Made by a program: the position numbers and the translations under genes. From the NCBI GenBank assembly GCA_963519075.1, contig CAUQMH010000048.1, positions 1 to 11,581 of the forward strand: 11,581 nucleotides of DNA, in the 5' to 3' direction. This DNA is from JABCPE02 sp963519075. Lineage in GTDB: Bacteria; Bacteroidota; Bacteroidia; Flavobacteriales; Weeksellaceae. The notes beneath the pieces were generated by a model. It worked only from the letters and a program-made list of their open reading frames with translations. It was not told where the DNA came from and did not search any database. Shown here in pieces: positions 1-7,259 of this stretch (position 1 is its first letter; each line of letters opens with the position of its first letter).

Positions 1-104
1 AACCTGAGGAGAAAAAAGATACTAAAAAAACAGAGGAAAAACCTAAAGAAAATACTACTAAACCAGCCGAAAAACCAAAACCTAAAAAAGTAGTAGTAGA
101 GTAG
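1..104 (+). CDS. C-terminal tail of a Lys/Pro/Glu-rich protein (partial, 5' end missing)
   Basis: Reading frame 3 is open from the window edge to a TAG at 102-104 and gives 33 residues, almost all Lys, Glu, Pro and Thr, ending in Val-Val-Val-Glu. This is a low-complexity, disordered, highly charged tail; no folded domain is visible. It ends 10 bases before the rluD start, so the two genes are very probably co-transcribed. In flavobacteria the gene just upstream of this rluD commonly encodes a short membrane-anchored PASTA-domain protein, and such a tail would fit one. That identity is inferred from remembered gene order, not from sequence visible here. Confidence 0.6.
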   Translation, partial: PEEKKDTKKTEEKPKENTTKPAEKPKPKKVVVE

Positions 105-114
105 AGAAAATAAG

Positions 115-1170
115 ATGATAGAAGAAAATGAAGATTTTATAGAAGATGAGGTTCTCAATGAATCTTTGGAGGAAGGGAGTGATCTGTATGAGCATCTCAA
201 CATCGTTGTAGATAAGAATCAGGAACCTCTCAGGATAGACAAATTTTTGTTGATTTTTAGACAAAATTCCTCCCGAAATAAAATTTCTCAGACCTGCCGC
301 GCTGGTAATGTGGTTGTCAATGGAGTTCCTGTGAAACAGAACTATAGAGTAAAGCCTAACGACCAGATTTCGGTTCTTCTCGCTCATCCTCCTCGCGAAA
401 ATGTTATCATTCCTCAGGATATTCCTATCAATATTGTTTATGAAGATGATGATGTATTGGTAGTGGACAAGGAAGCAGGAATCGTTGTTCACCCTGGTTT
501 TGGGAACTGGGATAAAACACTAGTCAATGCCGTAGCCTATCATTTTGAGAAAAATGGATTGAAAACAGATTTAGACCGTGTGGGGCTGGTTCATAGGATT
601 GATAAAGATACCTCTGGGCTTCTTGTCATTGCTAAAAATGAATATGCAATGAGTTTCCTTGCGAAACAATTTTTTGAACGAAAAACCAAACGGCTCTATT
701 GGGCTTTTGTTTGGGGGAATTTAGAAAATGATGAGGGAACTATCCGCGGACACATAGGACGCCACGAAAAAAATAGAATGCAGATGGCAGTCTATGAGGA
801 TGGAAGCGTGGGCAAACATGCCGTGACTCATTATAAAGTTTTAGAGCGTTTCCGATATATGACTTGGGTAGAATGTAAGCTAGAAACAGGACGAACGCAC
901 CAGATAAGGGCTCATTTCCGCCACATAGGGCACACTCTTTTCAATGATGAAAGATATGAGGGACATATTCCTCTAAGAGGACAAAATCTGCCGAAATACA
1001 AGCAGTTTATCCAAAATGTCTTCGAAATATTACCAAGACACGCTCTGCATGCTCATACTTTAGGCTTTATACATCCTACTACAAAACAGGAAATGTATTT
1101 CGAAAGTCCGATGCCAAAGGATATGCAGGAAGCTGCTGAAAAATGGAGAAATTATTTAGCTTCGAATTAA
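115..1170 (+). CDS. rluD: RluD-type 23S rRNA pseudouridine synthase with S4 domain
   Basis: This enzyme isomerises uridines to pseudouridine in 23S rRNA (in E. coli RluD, positions 1911, 1915 and 1917 of helix 69) and acts in the cytoplasm on the large ribosomal subunit. Residues 1-35 are an acidic extension. An S4 RNA-binding domain spans about 38-90, with RIDKFL at its start and NVVVNG in the middle. The RluA-type catalytic domain follows. Its signature HRIDKDTSG lies at 160-168, with catalytic Asp163, and GRTHQIRAH at 259-267 is the second conserved block. The length of 351 residues is slightly above the roughly 325 of E. coli RluD because of the N-terminal extension and a short insertion after the GRTHQIR block. 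The ATG at 115 follows the upstream stop by 10 bases, with no clear Shine-Dalgarno site. The subfamily is clear; the exact target uridines are inferred by homology. Confidence 0.93.
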   Translation: MIEENEDFIEDEVLNESLEEGSDLYEHLNIVVDKNQEPLRIDKFLLIFRQNSSRNKISQTCRAGNVVVNGVPVKQNYRVKPNDQISVLLAHPPRENVIIPQDIPINIVYEDDDVLVVDKEAGIVVHPGFGNWDKTLVNAVAYHFEKNGLKTDLDRVGLVHRIDKDTSGLLVIAKNEYAMSFLAKQFFERKTKRLYWAFVWGNLENDEGTIRGHIGRHEKNRMQMAVYEDGSVGKHAVTHYKVLERFRYMTWVECKLETGRTHQIRAHFRHIGHTLFNDERYEGHIPLRGQNLPKYKQFIQNVFEILPRHALHAHTLGFIHPTTKQEMYFESPMPKDMQEAAEKWRNYLASN

Positions 1171-1197
1171 AAATAAAATATTTAATTCCTAAAAAAT

Positions 1198-1229
1198 AAA
1201 AGAGAGAGATTTTTGGTCTCTCTCTTTTT
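1198..1229. terminator. Bidirectional terminator between rluD and ppsA
   Basis: A perfect 12-bp stem (1198-1209 pairs with 1217-1228) encloses a 7-base loop at 1210-1216. The arms run AAAAGAGAGAGA and TCTCTCTCTTTT, so each strand has a T-rich stretch on the 3' side of the hairpin. It sits between the stops of the convergent genes rluD (+) and ppsA (-) and can serve both. Confidence 0.85.
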
Positions 1230-1232
1230 GAT

Positions 1233-3962
1233 TTATGCTTTTTGTCCATTTATGAATACTTCACCTTCTGCGGTATAAACCGTGATGTTTTGTTTCCCAT
1301 CGGGTGTTTCTCCAGTTACTCCCAGCAGGGCAGGAATAAGAGCATCAGGTGTTACAGAGAACTCGTCTATTCCAGCATCTACCAGCCATTTTGCAAACTC
1401 TGGATTGGTAGATGGAAGGTTACCACAGAGCCCTAAATGGAACTCAGGTTTTGTAGTATTTCTTTCTTGGATGAGGTTTTCTATTCTAGATTGTAGATGT
1501 TGTATATGCCAAGGAAGAATATCTCCTCCAGAACGGTCTAATCCAAATTCTAGTTGTAAAAGGTCATTAGACCCTATCTGACCACCATCAGACACTTTGA
1601 AAAACTCTGTCGCGCGAGAAATATTCACTGGAAGTTCAAACATCATTTGAAGAGGAATATTGATGCCGCTTTCTTTTACTAATCTAGCAACTTCTTTCAT
1701 CTCATCAGGCGTTCTCACAAAAGGAACTTCTATGTGGATATTGGTATATCCCATATCATTTATCACATATGCCAAAGCTTTTAGGTCTATGGCAAGAAAT
1801 GCTTTTTGGTACGCACCTAAATATTTTCCTGCTCCTCTGTCTCCCAGCATTGGGTTTTCTTCCACTGGCTCATATGCTCTTCCTCCTAATAAATCTGCGT
1901 GTTCATTGGTTTTAAAGTCAGGAAGACGCACGACCATAGGTTCATTGATATCATCAGTATAGTATGGAGAAACGATTCCAGCAATTTCCCTTGCGAGAGC
2001 TTTTACATACCAATCCACAGGAGAAAGCTCGCCAGATTCAGTTCGGATAAATTCAGCTACGCTTTCGGCTGTTTTTACAGCTTCTTCTTTTGTCATTCTT
2101 CCCTGACCTACCAGCTGCAAAAAGTCACTCTCCAAAGTAGAATAATTCATCACCGCCATAGGATGTACTCTAAGTTTTGCGGCTAGCATTTCCCAACGAA
2201 CAAGTCCAGAACCTCTACCAATATTGAGAGAAGGGAAATAAGAGCGCATACATACAGACCTTGCTGTACTCGCATCGGATACTATCAGACGGATAGGAAT
2301 AGGAGAAGGTTTTAGCCCTTCTAATTGAGTTTCTGTTACAGAATACTGGTGGCGACCTTCATAGAATGCAGGAGTATCTCCCACGCCATAGTAAGTGATT
2401 AGGCTGTTGTCTTTTAGGAATTCAGGTGCGCCCTTTACGGATACAGCACACGGCAGGCCATGTTCTTTACACCAGATAGGAGTGTGGTCATTTTTCCCTC
2501 CACGAGTGGTGATGCAGGCTACGGTTTGTTCCATAGAAGGCTCCATCCATGGGTAAGTCATCGCAGTTACGAGGATTACTCCTATTTTGTCGCCGTATTT
2601 ATCTGTGATTTGTTTTTTCTTTTCATTAAATTTCTTCTCAAAATCTCTTTTGAACTCAGCTCCTTCACCAAAGAGTGAGATTACAACTCCGTGCGTGATA
2701 CTTGGAATACCAGCATTAATCCCTTTTGATTTTAGAAGCAGCGTACTTTCTAAATTAGCGTTTTCTTGTCCATCTTCATTCAGTCCATCGAGAGTGAATT
2801 TTCTATGCACAGGCTCGTGCTTCAGAGTTGTAATTGCCCTTTGCTGAGTGATGATGATGGTATTTGTCTTGAAGTTAATAGCCGCCTCCAAATCACTTTC
2901 CACACTTTCCGCATCCAGCTCTCTGAATAAGTCACCGAGGAGCATTCCTATCGTAGAAAGAGTAGAAGCGGTTTCATCAGACATACATTTTTTTGCGGAG
3001 TTTTCAGGAGTGTTTTTGTGCCATTCTCCATCGAAATACTCTTGTTTTTCACCAAGTTTAAAGTCTATTAAACCATCTTTTTTTAGTCTCAAAGGTCTTT
3101 TTGCAAAAATCCAAGAGTCGCTGGAAACTCTGCCAGAAACCACCGCCTCGCCAAGTCCGTAAGTGAAGTTAATTTCCACAAAACCAGGGTGATTGCTCTG
3201 TGTGTCAGCTGTGAAAATAGTTCCCGCCACATCTATGCTCGGTTGCATATCCTGCACCATTACCGCAAATGAAAGAGAGGCTAAATCCTCACCGAAAGCA
3301 TGTGGAGCCGAAAACTGATAGTGCAATGCACCACGATTAAAACGAGAAACAAAACATGCTTTGATAGCATTGAGAACTTCCTCAAAACCAAACTGACGCA
3401 GTTTAGTAGAATATTTTCCACTTCCGCTGAATTCTCCTCCATCTTCGGAAGGCGCTGTAGAGCGGACTGCCCTAGGGACATTAGGATTTTTTTTGTCCAG
3501 CCATTCGAAAGCGACACGCACCGTTTCCACAAATTCCGTAGAAAATTCTACTTTTCTGATGAGGTCTTGGCAGTTTTTTTCCGCAGTGGAAAAACTCTCA
3601 TTGTTTTGTAAATCTAATATATTTCTATCTAAAAATTTTCTCAATTCAGGAAGAAGAGGAGAGATGAACAACTGATATGCATAATCTGTTACTGCGAACT
3701 GATTTTCAGCAATTACATGAAGAGGTTGATTTTTCAAAGAATTGATAATTTCCTGTGCTTTTGGAGACATGTGGCTGTCTAGTCCATTCAGTTTTCGGAA
3801 AATATCGGCTTGTTTTGCGGATTTCCCACCGACCCAGTCTTTATTCAAAATCCCAGCGTTATAGGTAGATACTATCCAAGGCTTTTCAGCAGTTCCTCCT
3901 GCCCATAGTAGATTTCCCTTGCTGTCAAATTCACAAGCAGCATACATTTGTTCTTTGTTCAT
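1233..3962 (-). CDS. ppsA: Phosphoenolpyruvate synthase (pyruvate, water dikinase)
   Basis: PEP synthase converts pyruvate, ATP and water to phosphoenolpyruvate, AMP and phosphate, the entry step of gluconeogenesis from pyruvate. Domain order is canonical. The N-terminal ATP-grasp part (about 40-380) has VGGKSA at 44-49, RSTAPSED at 167-174, YGLGEAVVSG at 268-277 and TQQRA at 372-376. The swivelling phospho-histidine domain (about 410-530) carries GGKNDH with His493. The C-terminal PEP/pyruvate barrel (about 560-890) has MFELP at 774-778, GSNDLLQLEFGLDR at 797-810 and the acid/base Cys846 in LCGNLPS. At 909 residues it is about 115 longer than the 792-residue E. coli enzyme, through an extended N-terminus, an insertion in the swivelling domain and other scattered insertions. 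The Thr that precedes the catalytic His by two residues in E. coli is Asn491 here. The start ATG at 3960-3962 fits the leader; I see no better alternative. The enzyme assignment is strong; the kinetic direction is inferred. Confidence 0.92.
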   Translation of the reverse strand: MNKEQMYAACEFDSKGNLLWAGGTAEKPWIVSTYNAGILNKDWVGGKSAKQADIFRKLNGLDSHMSPKAQEIINSLKNQPLHVIAENQFAVTDYAYQLFISPLLPELRKFLDRNILDLQNNESFSTAEKNCQDLIRKVEFSTEFVETVRVAFEWLDKKNPNVPRAVRSTAPSEDGGEFSGSGKYSTKLRQFGFEEVLNAIKACFVSRFNRGALHYQFSAPHAFGEDLASLSFAVMVQDMQPSIDVAGTIFTADTQSNHPGFVEINFTYGLGEAVVSGRVSSDSWIFAKRPLRLKKDGLIDFKLGEKQEYFDGEWHKNTPENSAKKCMSDETASTLSTIGMLLGDLFRELDAESVESDLEAAINFKTNTIIITQQRAITTLKHEPVHRKFTLDGLNEDGQENANLESTLLLKSKGINAGIPSITHGVVISLFGEGAEFKRDFEKKFNEKKKQITDKYGDKIGVILVTAMTYPWMEPSMEQTVACITTRGGKNDHTPIWCKEHGLPCAVSVKGAPEFLKDNSLITYYGVGDTPAFYEGRHQYSVTETQLEGLKPSPIPIRLIVSDASTARSVCMRSYFPSLNIGRGSGLVRWEMLAAKLRVHPMAVMNYSTLESDFLQLVGQGRMTKEEAVKTAESVAEFIRTESGELSPVDWYVKALAREIAGIVSPYYTDDINEPMVVRLPDFKTNEHADLLGGRAYEPVEENPMLGDRGAGKYLGAYQKAFLAIDLKALAYVINDMGYTNIHIEVPFVRTPDEMKEVARLVKESGINIPLQMMFELPVNISRATEFFKVSDGGQIGSNDLLQLEFGLDRSGGDILPWHIQHLQSRIENLIQERNTTKPEFHLGLCGNLPSTNPEFAKWLVDAGIDEFSVTPDALIPALLGVTGETPDGKQNITVYTAEGEVFINGQKA

Positions 3963-4023
3963 TTTAGATAAATTTAGGTTAAATTATGATTTAATTCATT
4001 TATTACGAGAAGGTTATATATCC

Positions 4024-4031
4024 CAAATTTA
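4024..4031 (-). promoter_or_regulatory. Candidate -7 promoter element for ppsA
   Basis: On the minus strand this reads TAAATTTG, a full match to the Bacteroidota TAnnTTTG -7 element. It would start transcription near 4017-4020, giving a leader of about 55 bases before the ppsA ATG. I see no TTTG -33 element at the usual spacing: the nearest is 35 bases away, which is too far. The call rests on the -7 box and its position. Confidence 0.5.
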
Positions 4032-4078
4032 AGTTAAAAAAAGCATATAAAACTATTTTTTTATTGCAAATAAAGGTG

Positions 4079-4086
4079 TACCTTTG
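4079..4086 (+). promoter_or_regulatory. Candidate -7 promoter element for hemW
   Basis: TACCTTTG matches the Bacteroidota -7 consensus TAnnTTTG exactly and lies 49 bases upstream of the hemW ATG, predicting a transcript start near 4091-4094. A TTG at 4064-4066 is only 12 bases away, too close for a standard -33 element. An A/T-rich stretch occupies the expected -33 position. Confidence 0.55.
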
Positions 4087-4110
4087 AGGTTCGCTTTTAT
4101 GAAATGTATT

Positions 4111-4131
4111 CTCCCGTTGTGGGAGTTTTTT
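4111..4131 (+). terminator. Terminator-like hairpin in the hemW leader
   Basis: CTCCC (4111-4115), loop GTTGT (4116-4120) and GGGAG (4121-4125) are followed at once by six T (4126-4131). This has the form of a small intrinsic terminator on the plus strand only. It lies between the predicted hemW promoter and the hemW start codon at 4136, so it would either attenuate hemW or fold over the ribosome-loading site. The arms are only 5 bp. Function is inferred. Confidence 0.5.
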
Positions 4132-4135
4132 CTTT

Positions 4136-5260
4136 ATGCTTTATATTCATATTCCTTTTTGCAAACAGAAGTGCAGTTATTGTAATTTTCATTTTTCTAC
4201 TTCTTTGAAATTGAAAAATGAGATGCTTTTCGCCATTAAAAACGAATTATCATTAAGAAATAATGAGCTGAAAAACAAAACCTTAGAGACTCTATATTTC
4301 GGAGGAGGAACGCCATCTATTTTGGAAGTGGATGAAATTAAAATGCTGATGGATGAAATTCTGAAATATTTTGATTTTTTGAAGGATATAGAAATTACCT
4401 TGGAGGCAAATCCAGATGATTTAGACCAAAAATTTTTGAAGGGAATTGCAGAAATTGGGATTAACCGGCTTTCCATAGGAATACAGAGTTTCCATGATGA
4501 AGATTTGAAACTGATGAATCGTGCGCACAATTCCTCACAAGCAGAATCTTCGGTGAAAAGGGCACAAGATGCAGGTATTCAGAACATTAGTATAGATTTA
4601 ATTTATGGAGCACCTACATCTAATTTTGAGATTTGGAAACAGAATTTGGATAAAGCCATAGAGCTGGGAGTTCCACATATTTCTTCTTATGCGCTGACCA
4701 TAGAGCCAAGAACAGCCCTTGAAAACTGGATAAACAAAGGAAAAATAAGCCCTCCGAAAGAAAACACACAAAACGAGGAATTCTACTATATGGTAGATTT
4801 TTTGAAAAATAATGGCTTTGACCATTACGAAATATCAAATTTCGGGAAGCCTGATTTTTATTCTAAACACAATGCTTCTTATTGGAAATATAAGCCTTAT
4901 TTAGGAATTGGTCCTTCGGCACATTCTTACGATGGAGAGCAGATCCGAGCATGGAACATTGCTAACAATTCGTTATACATCAAAGATCTTTTGCAAGGCA
5001 AACTACCATTAGAAAAAGAAATATTGTCCGAAAAAGATAGATATAATGAAATGCTGATGATAGGACTTCGCACGAGCTGGGGAGTAGATTTAGTAAAAAT
5101 AAAAAACGACTTTTCGGATGAAATTATACAAAGGTTTAATGCTGATGTTAAGCCTAAAATCCAGCAGGGAATTCTCCTCATAGAAAATAATCATCTCAAA
5201 ATCCCTGAGAAGCATTGGTTCTTTGCGGATGGCATAGCATCAGATTTATTTTTGATATGA
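4136..5260 (+). CDS. hemW: Radical-SAM heme chaperone HemW
   Basis: HemW is a radical-SAM-fold protein that binds heme and passes it to target proteins. It is often mislabelled as oxygen-independent coproporphyrinogen III oxidase (HemN). The N-terminus has the CX3CX2C motif that binds the 4Fe-4S cluster, Cys9, Cys13 and Cys16. The residues after Cys16 are Asn-Phe, without the extra Cys of the CXC found in true HemN, which favours HemW. Further family marks are GGGTPS in the SAM-binding region, the SIGIQSF block, HYEISNF, and the C-terminal domain that starts around RYNEMLMIGLR. The length of 374 residues matches E. coli HemW (378). The start at 4136 is fixed: the in-frame codon at 4100-4102 is a stop and no start codon lies between. 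The gene is alone between divergent ppsA and the convergent transporter gene. Confidence 0.9.
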   Translation: MLYIHIPFCKQKCSYCNFHFSTSLKLKNEMLFAIKNELSLRNNELKNKTLETLYFGGGTPSILEVDEIKMLMDEILKYFDFLKDIEITLEANPDDLDQKFLKGIAEIGINRLSIGIQSFHDEDLKLMNRAHNSSQAESSVKRAQDAGIQNISIDLIYGAPTSNFEIWKQNLDKAIELGVPHISSYALTIEPRTALENWINKGKISPPKENTQNEEFYYMVDFLKNNGFDHYEISNFGKPDFYSKHNASYWKYKPYLGIGPSAHSYDGEQIRAWNIANNSLYIKDLLQGKLPLEKEILSEKDRYNEMLMIGLRTSWGVDLVKIKNDFSDEIIQRFNADVKPKIQQGILLIENNHLKIPEKHWFFADGIASDLFLI

Positions 5261-5282
5261 TTTTAGAATATCCTCAAAATAA

Positions 5283-5306
5283 AAAGACTCCCATTTGGGA
5301 GTCTTT
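5283..5306. terminator. Bidirectional terminator between hemW and the MFS gene
   Basis: A perfect 10-bp stem, AAAGACTCCC (5283-5292) with GGGAGTCTTT (5297-5306), has a 4-base loop and is flanked by A- and T-rich runs. It lies between the convergent stops of hemW and the transporter gene. Confidence 0.87.
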
Positions 5307-5324
5307 ATTTATGATTAAACTTAA

Positions 5325-6755
5325 TTATTTTTTAAGTTCATCTGGTCCTAAGATGTAATCATCAATAACATCTTCTTGTCTGAATTTAGGTTTTTTAACC
5401 AAGAATGCAAGAACGAATGAAATTGCGATCAACACGATAGCTGCGTGGTAAGCGAAGTAGTAAGCTTCTTTTGGAGTTCCTGCTGCTTCAGCTAATCTGT
5501 TAGAATAAGCTGCAATTTGAGGCCCGATTACCAATGATAATCCCCAACCTGTATAAACTACACCATAGTTAGCTCCATAAGCTTTAAGACCGAAGTAGTC
5601 AGCTACAAGAGATGGTGTTGTACTCATTACAGAACCATAAACCACACAAGTAAGGATAGTTCCTAAGATGATTTTTACTGGAGTGTCATAAGTGTGGAAG
5701 AAGAACATGTTAATTGCTTGGATAGTGTGGATTACATAATATACATTCTTTCTACCGATGATGTCAGAAATCATACCTCCTAATGCACGACCTGTAGCGT
5801 TAGAGATAGAAGTTACTGGTACCATCACCCCTAGTAATGCAGTTGCTACTTCTGCGTACTCAGCAGCAATCTCACCTGTTTTTAGTCCAGACTGTACTCT
5901 CATGATGTCAGAAGAGTTAGAGATAACCATCGCACCAGCAGAACAATATAGAGCATAGATAGAGAACAATGCCCAAGCTTGCCAAGTTTTAGCCATAGCT
6001 GCAGTTCCGATAGATGCAGTTTTTTTAGCGTTTTCTTTTACTGGTTTGTTTTCTTGTACTTCTGGCTCAGGAACTTCATATCCAGCAGGAGGGTTCACTA
6101 CATTCAATGCAGCTGGGATACCCATAGCAAGGATAGCACATCCTAATACTCTCAAAGTGTTTTCTAATGATAAGTGAGGGAATGAATCGATAGTCCAGAT
6201 GAACGCTTGTTGCTTTAAGAACAATGTTTCAAGTGGTCCTAACCAAAGAGCTCCAAGACCAAATCCTGCTACTACAAGACCGTTGATCATCCCTTTTTTA
6301 GATGGGTGGAACCATTTCATCGCAGCCGCACGAGGACAAGCATACACGAATCCGATACCATTACCTACGATCATAGCGAATACGAAAGTAAATAAATAAG
6401 GATGGTTAGTCAAGAAACTACAAAGAATAGCTCCTACCCCTGTCATTAACACCCCGATCAAGATAACCTTAGTAGGACCAATTTTGTCCTGCCAAGCTCC
6501 AGCGAATACAACGATAAACGCTGAAGTAAAACCTCCAATACCATAAGGTAATGCTAGGTCAGACTGTCCCCAAGCAGAGTACAATCTATCAGCAGAGTCA
6601 ATGGCCAATGTGTTGTCTTGGAATCCATTTTTTGCAGTGTACTGAAGGGCATCCTTCAAGTTACTCCAAGTGTATAATATCCCAACAGAGAAGTTGGAAA
6701 TTATACCAGCTATGAGAACCCTCGTAGCTTTCTTTTTTGCTGTTTGTAAATCCAT
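5325..6755 (-). CDS. OFA-type major facilitator superfamily transporter
   Basis: This is a 476-residue inner-membrane carrier of the major facilitator superfamily with about twelve hydrophobic segments. The best family match is the oxalate:formate antiporter (OFA) group. The evidence is the GNGIGFVYACPRAAAMKWF block at 131-149 followed by KKGMINGLVVAGFGLGAL (153-170), and the late block GANYGVVYTGWGLSLVIGP at 394-412. MFS loop motifs are DKIGPTK at 90-96 after the early helices and GRALGGMISDIIGRK at 322-336 in the second half. A charged cytoplasmic loop, rich in Pro, Glu and Lys, spans about 226-247 between the two six-helix halves. The C-terminus is charged. OFA members carry oxalate, formate, lactate or other small organic anions; the substrate here is unknown. 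The gene is divergent from a porin gene and probably has its own long leader. Confidence 0.85.
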   Translation of the reverse strand: MDLQTAKKKATRVLIAGIISNFSVGILYTWSNLKDALQYTAKNGFQDNTLAIDSADRLYSAWGQSDLALPYGIGGFTSAFIVVFAGAWQDKIGPTKVILIGVLMTGVGAILCSFLTNHPYLFTFVFAMIVGNGIGFVYACPRAAAMKWFHPSKKGMINGLVVAGFGLGALWLGPLETLFLKQQAFIWTIDSFPHLSLENTLRVLGCAILAMGIPAALNVVNPPAGYEVPEPEVQENKPVKENAKKTASIGTAAMAKTWQAWALFSIYALYCSAGAMVISNSSDIMRVQSGLKTGEIAAEYAEVATALLGVMVPVTSISNATGRALGGMISDIIGRKNVYYVIHTIQAINMFFFHTYDTPVKIILGTILTCVVYGSVMSTTPSLVADYFGLKAYGANYGVVYTGWGLSLVIGPQIAAYSNRLAEAAGTPKEAYYFAYHAAIVLIAISFVLAFLVKKPKFRQEDVIDDYILGPDELKK

Positions 6756-6827
6756 TGTGTATAATTATTTAAATGTTATTTTTAAAGTTTATAATTATTT
6801 TGAGATGATTTGATTTATTCAATTGGG

Positions 6828-6859
6828 GTGCAATTTAATACTATTTTTTGAATTGGCAC
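6828..6859. repeat. Imperfect inverted repeat in the MFS leader
   Basis: GTGCAATT (6828-6835) pairs with AATTGGCAC (6851-6859) with one bulged base and a 15-base A/T-rich spacer. It lies between the candidate transporter promoter and the transporter start codon, so it would be present in the leader RNA of that gene. It could be an RNA hairpin or a protein site; neither is established. Confidence 0.35.
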
Positions 6860-6923
6860 TATTTTTTGTTAATAAAAATATAAAATCCACCATTACCTAA
6901 CATCATACATATCTTTACTACTA

Positions 6924-6931
6924 CAAAGTTA
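6924..6931 (-). promoter_or_regulatory. Candidate promoter -7 element for the MFS transporter
   Basis: The minus strand reads TAACTTTG, an exact TAnnTTTG match, with TTTG (plus-strand CAAA at 6956-6959) 24 bases upstream as a possible -33 element. That spacing is slightly longer than usual. It predicts a start near 6918 and a leader of about 160 bases, long for a transporter gene. Confidence 0.5.
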
Positions 6932-6987
6932 CTAAACCTTTTTGAAAATCGGAGGCAAAAATAAAATAATAAATCCTTATTTAAAAG

Positions 6988-7001
6988 ATGATATAAATCA
7001 T
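6988..7001. promoter_or_regulatory. Candidate Crp/Fnr-type palindrome (TGAT-N4-ATCA)
   Basis: ATGATATAAATCAT is a palindrome of two 5-base arms with a 4-base centre. Its core TGAT-N4-ATCA equals the core of the FNR-type site TTGATnnnnATCAA known from proteobacteria. It lies about 75 bases upstream of the predicted transporter transcript start, a position open to an activator. No regulator gene is in the window, and the region is A/T-rich, so this is a candidate only. Confidence 0.3.
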
Positions 7002-7151
7002 ACTTTGTTTTTCTGACTTCCTAAAAGCATGATTTTTTGGTGATTAAGGAGAAGTTTGAAAAGCATAATTGAGCGTCTGATTTTATAAAATGTTAAAAAA
7101 TCATAAATAAATATACAAATTAAGCGTTATAGGGTAAAAAGCTAATTTTGA

Positions 7152-7168
7152 TAAGGTTATAAACCTTA
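7152..7168. promoter_or_regulatory. Candidate operator: perfect 7-bp palindrome upstream of the porin
   Basis: TAAGGTT (7152-7158) and AACCTTA (7162-7168) are perfect inverted copies around a 3-base centre ATA. The site lies about 85 bases upstream of the porin -7 box. It has no T tract, so it is not a terminator; a dimeric regulator site is the simplest reading. The regulator is unknown. Confidence 0.35.
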
Positions 7169-7251
7169 ATATATATCTGTATAAAAGAATAAAAAACAGG
7201 AAATATGATAAATATTAGTTTTTTTGTTAAAAAAATTATAAAATAATATTA

Positions 7252-7259
7252 TATCTTTG
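7252..7259 (+). promoter_or_regulatory. Candidate promoter -7 element for the porin
   Basis: TATCTTTG is an exact TAnnTTTG match, with TTTG ending at 7226 as a possible -33 element 25 bases upstream, a little long. The predicted start near 7264 leaves a leader of about 48 bases, A/T-rich with no Shine-Dalgarno site. Confidence 0.6.

Noticed and set aside
82..492. Open frame of 136 codons on the minus strand over the start of rluD
   Set aside because: It lies opposite a well-supported rluD frame, has a low-complexity composition rich in Ile, Phe and Asn, and no recognisable domain.
1242..3675. Several open frames of 60-104 codons opposite or overlapping ppsA
   Set aside because: All are shadows of the ppsA frame with biased Ser/Phe-rich composition and no domains; ppsA itself is fully supported by family motifs.
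4099..4185. 28-codon frame starting before hemW as an independent protein gene
   Set aside because: It is short, has no recognisable product, and overlaps hemW out of frame. I keep it only as a possible leader frame in the hemW finding.
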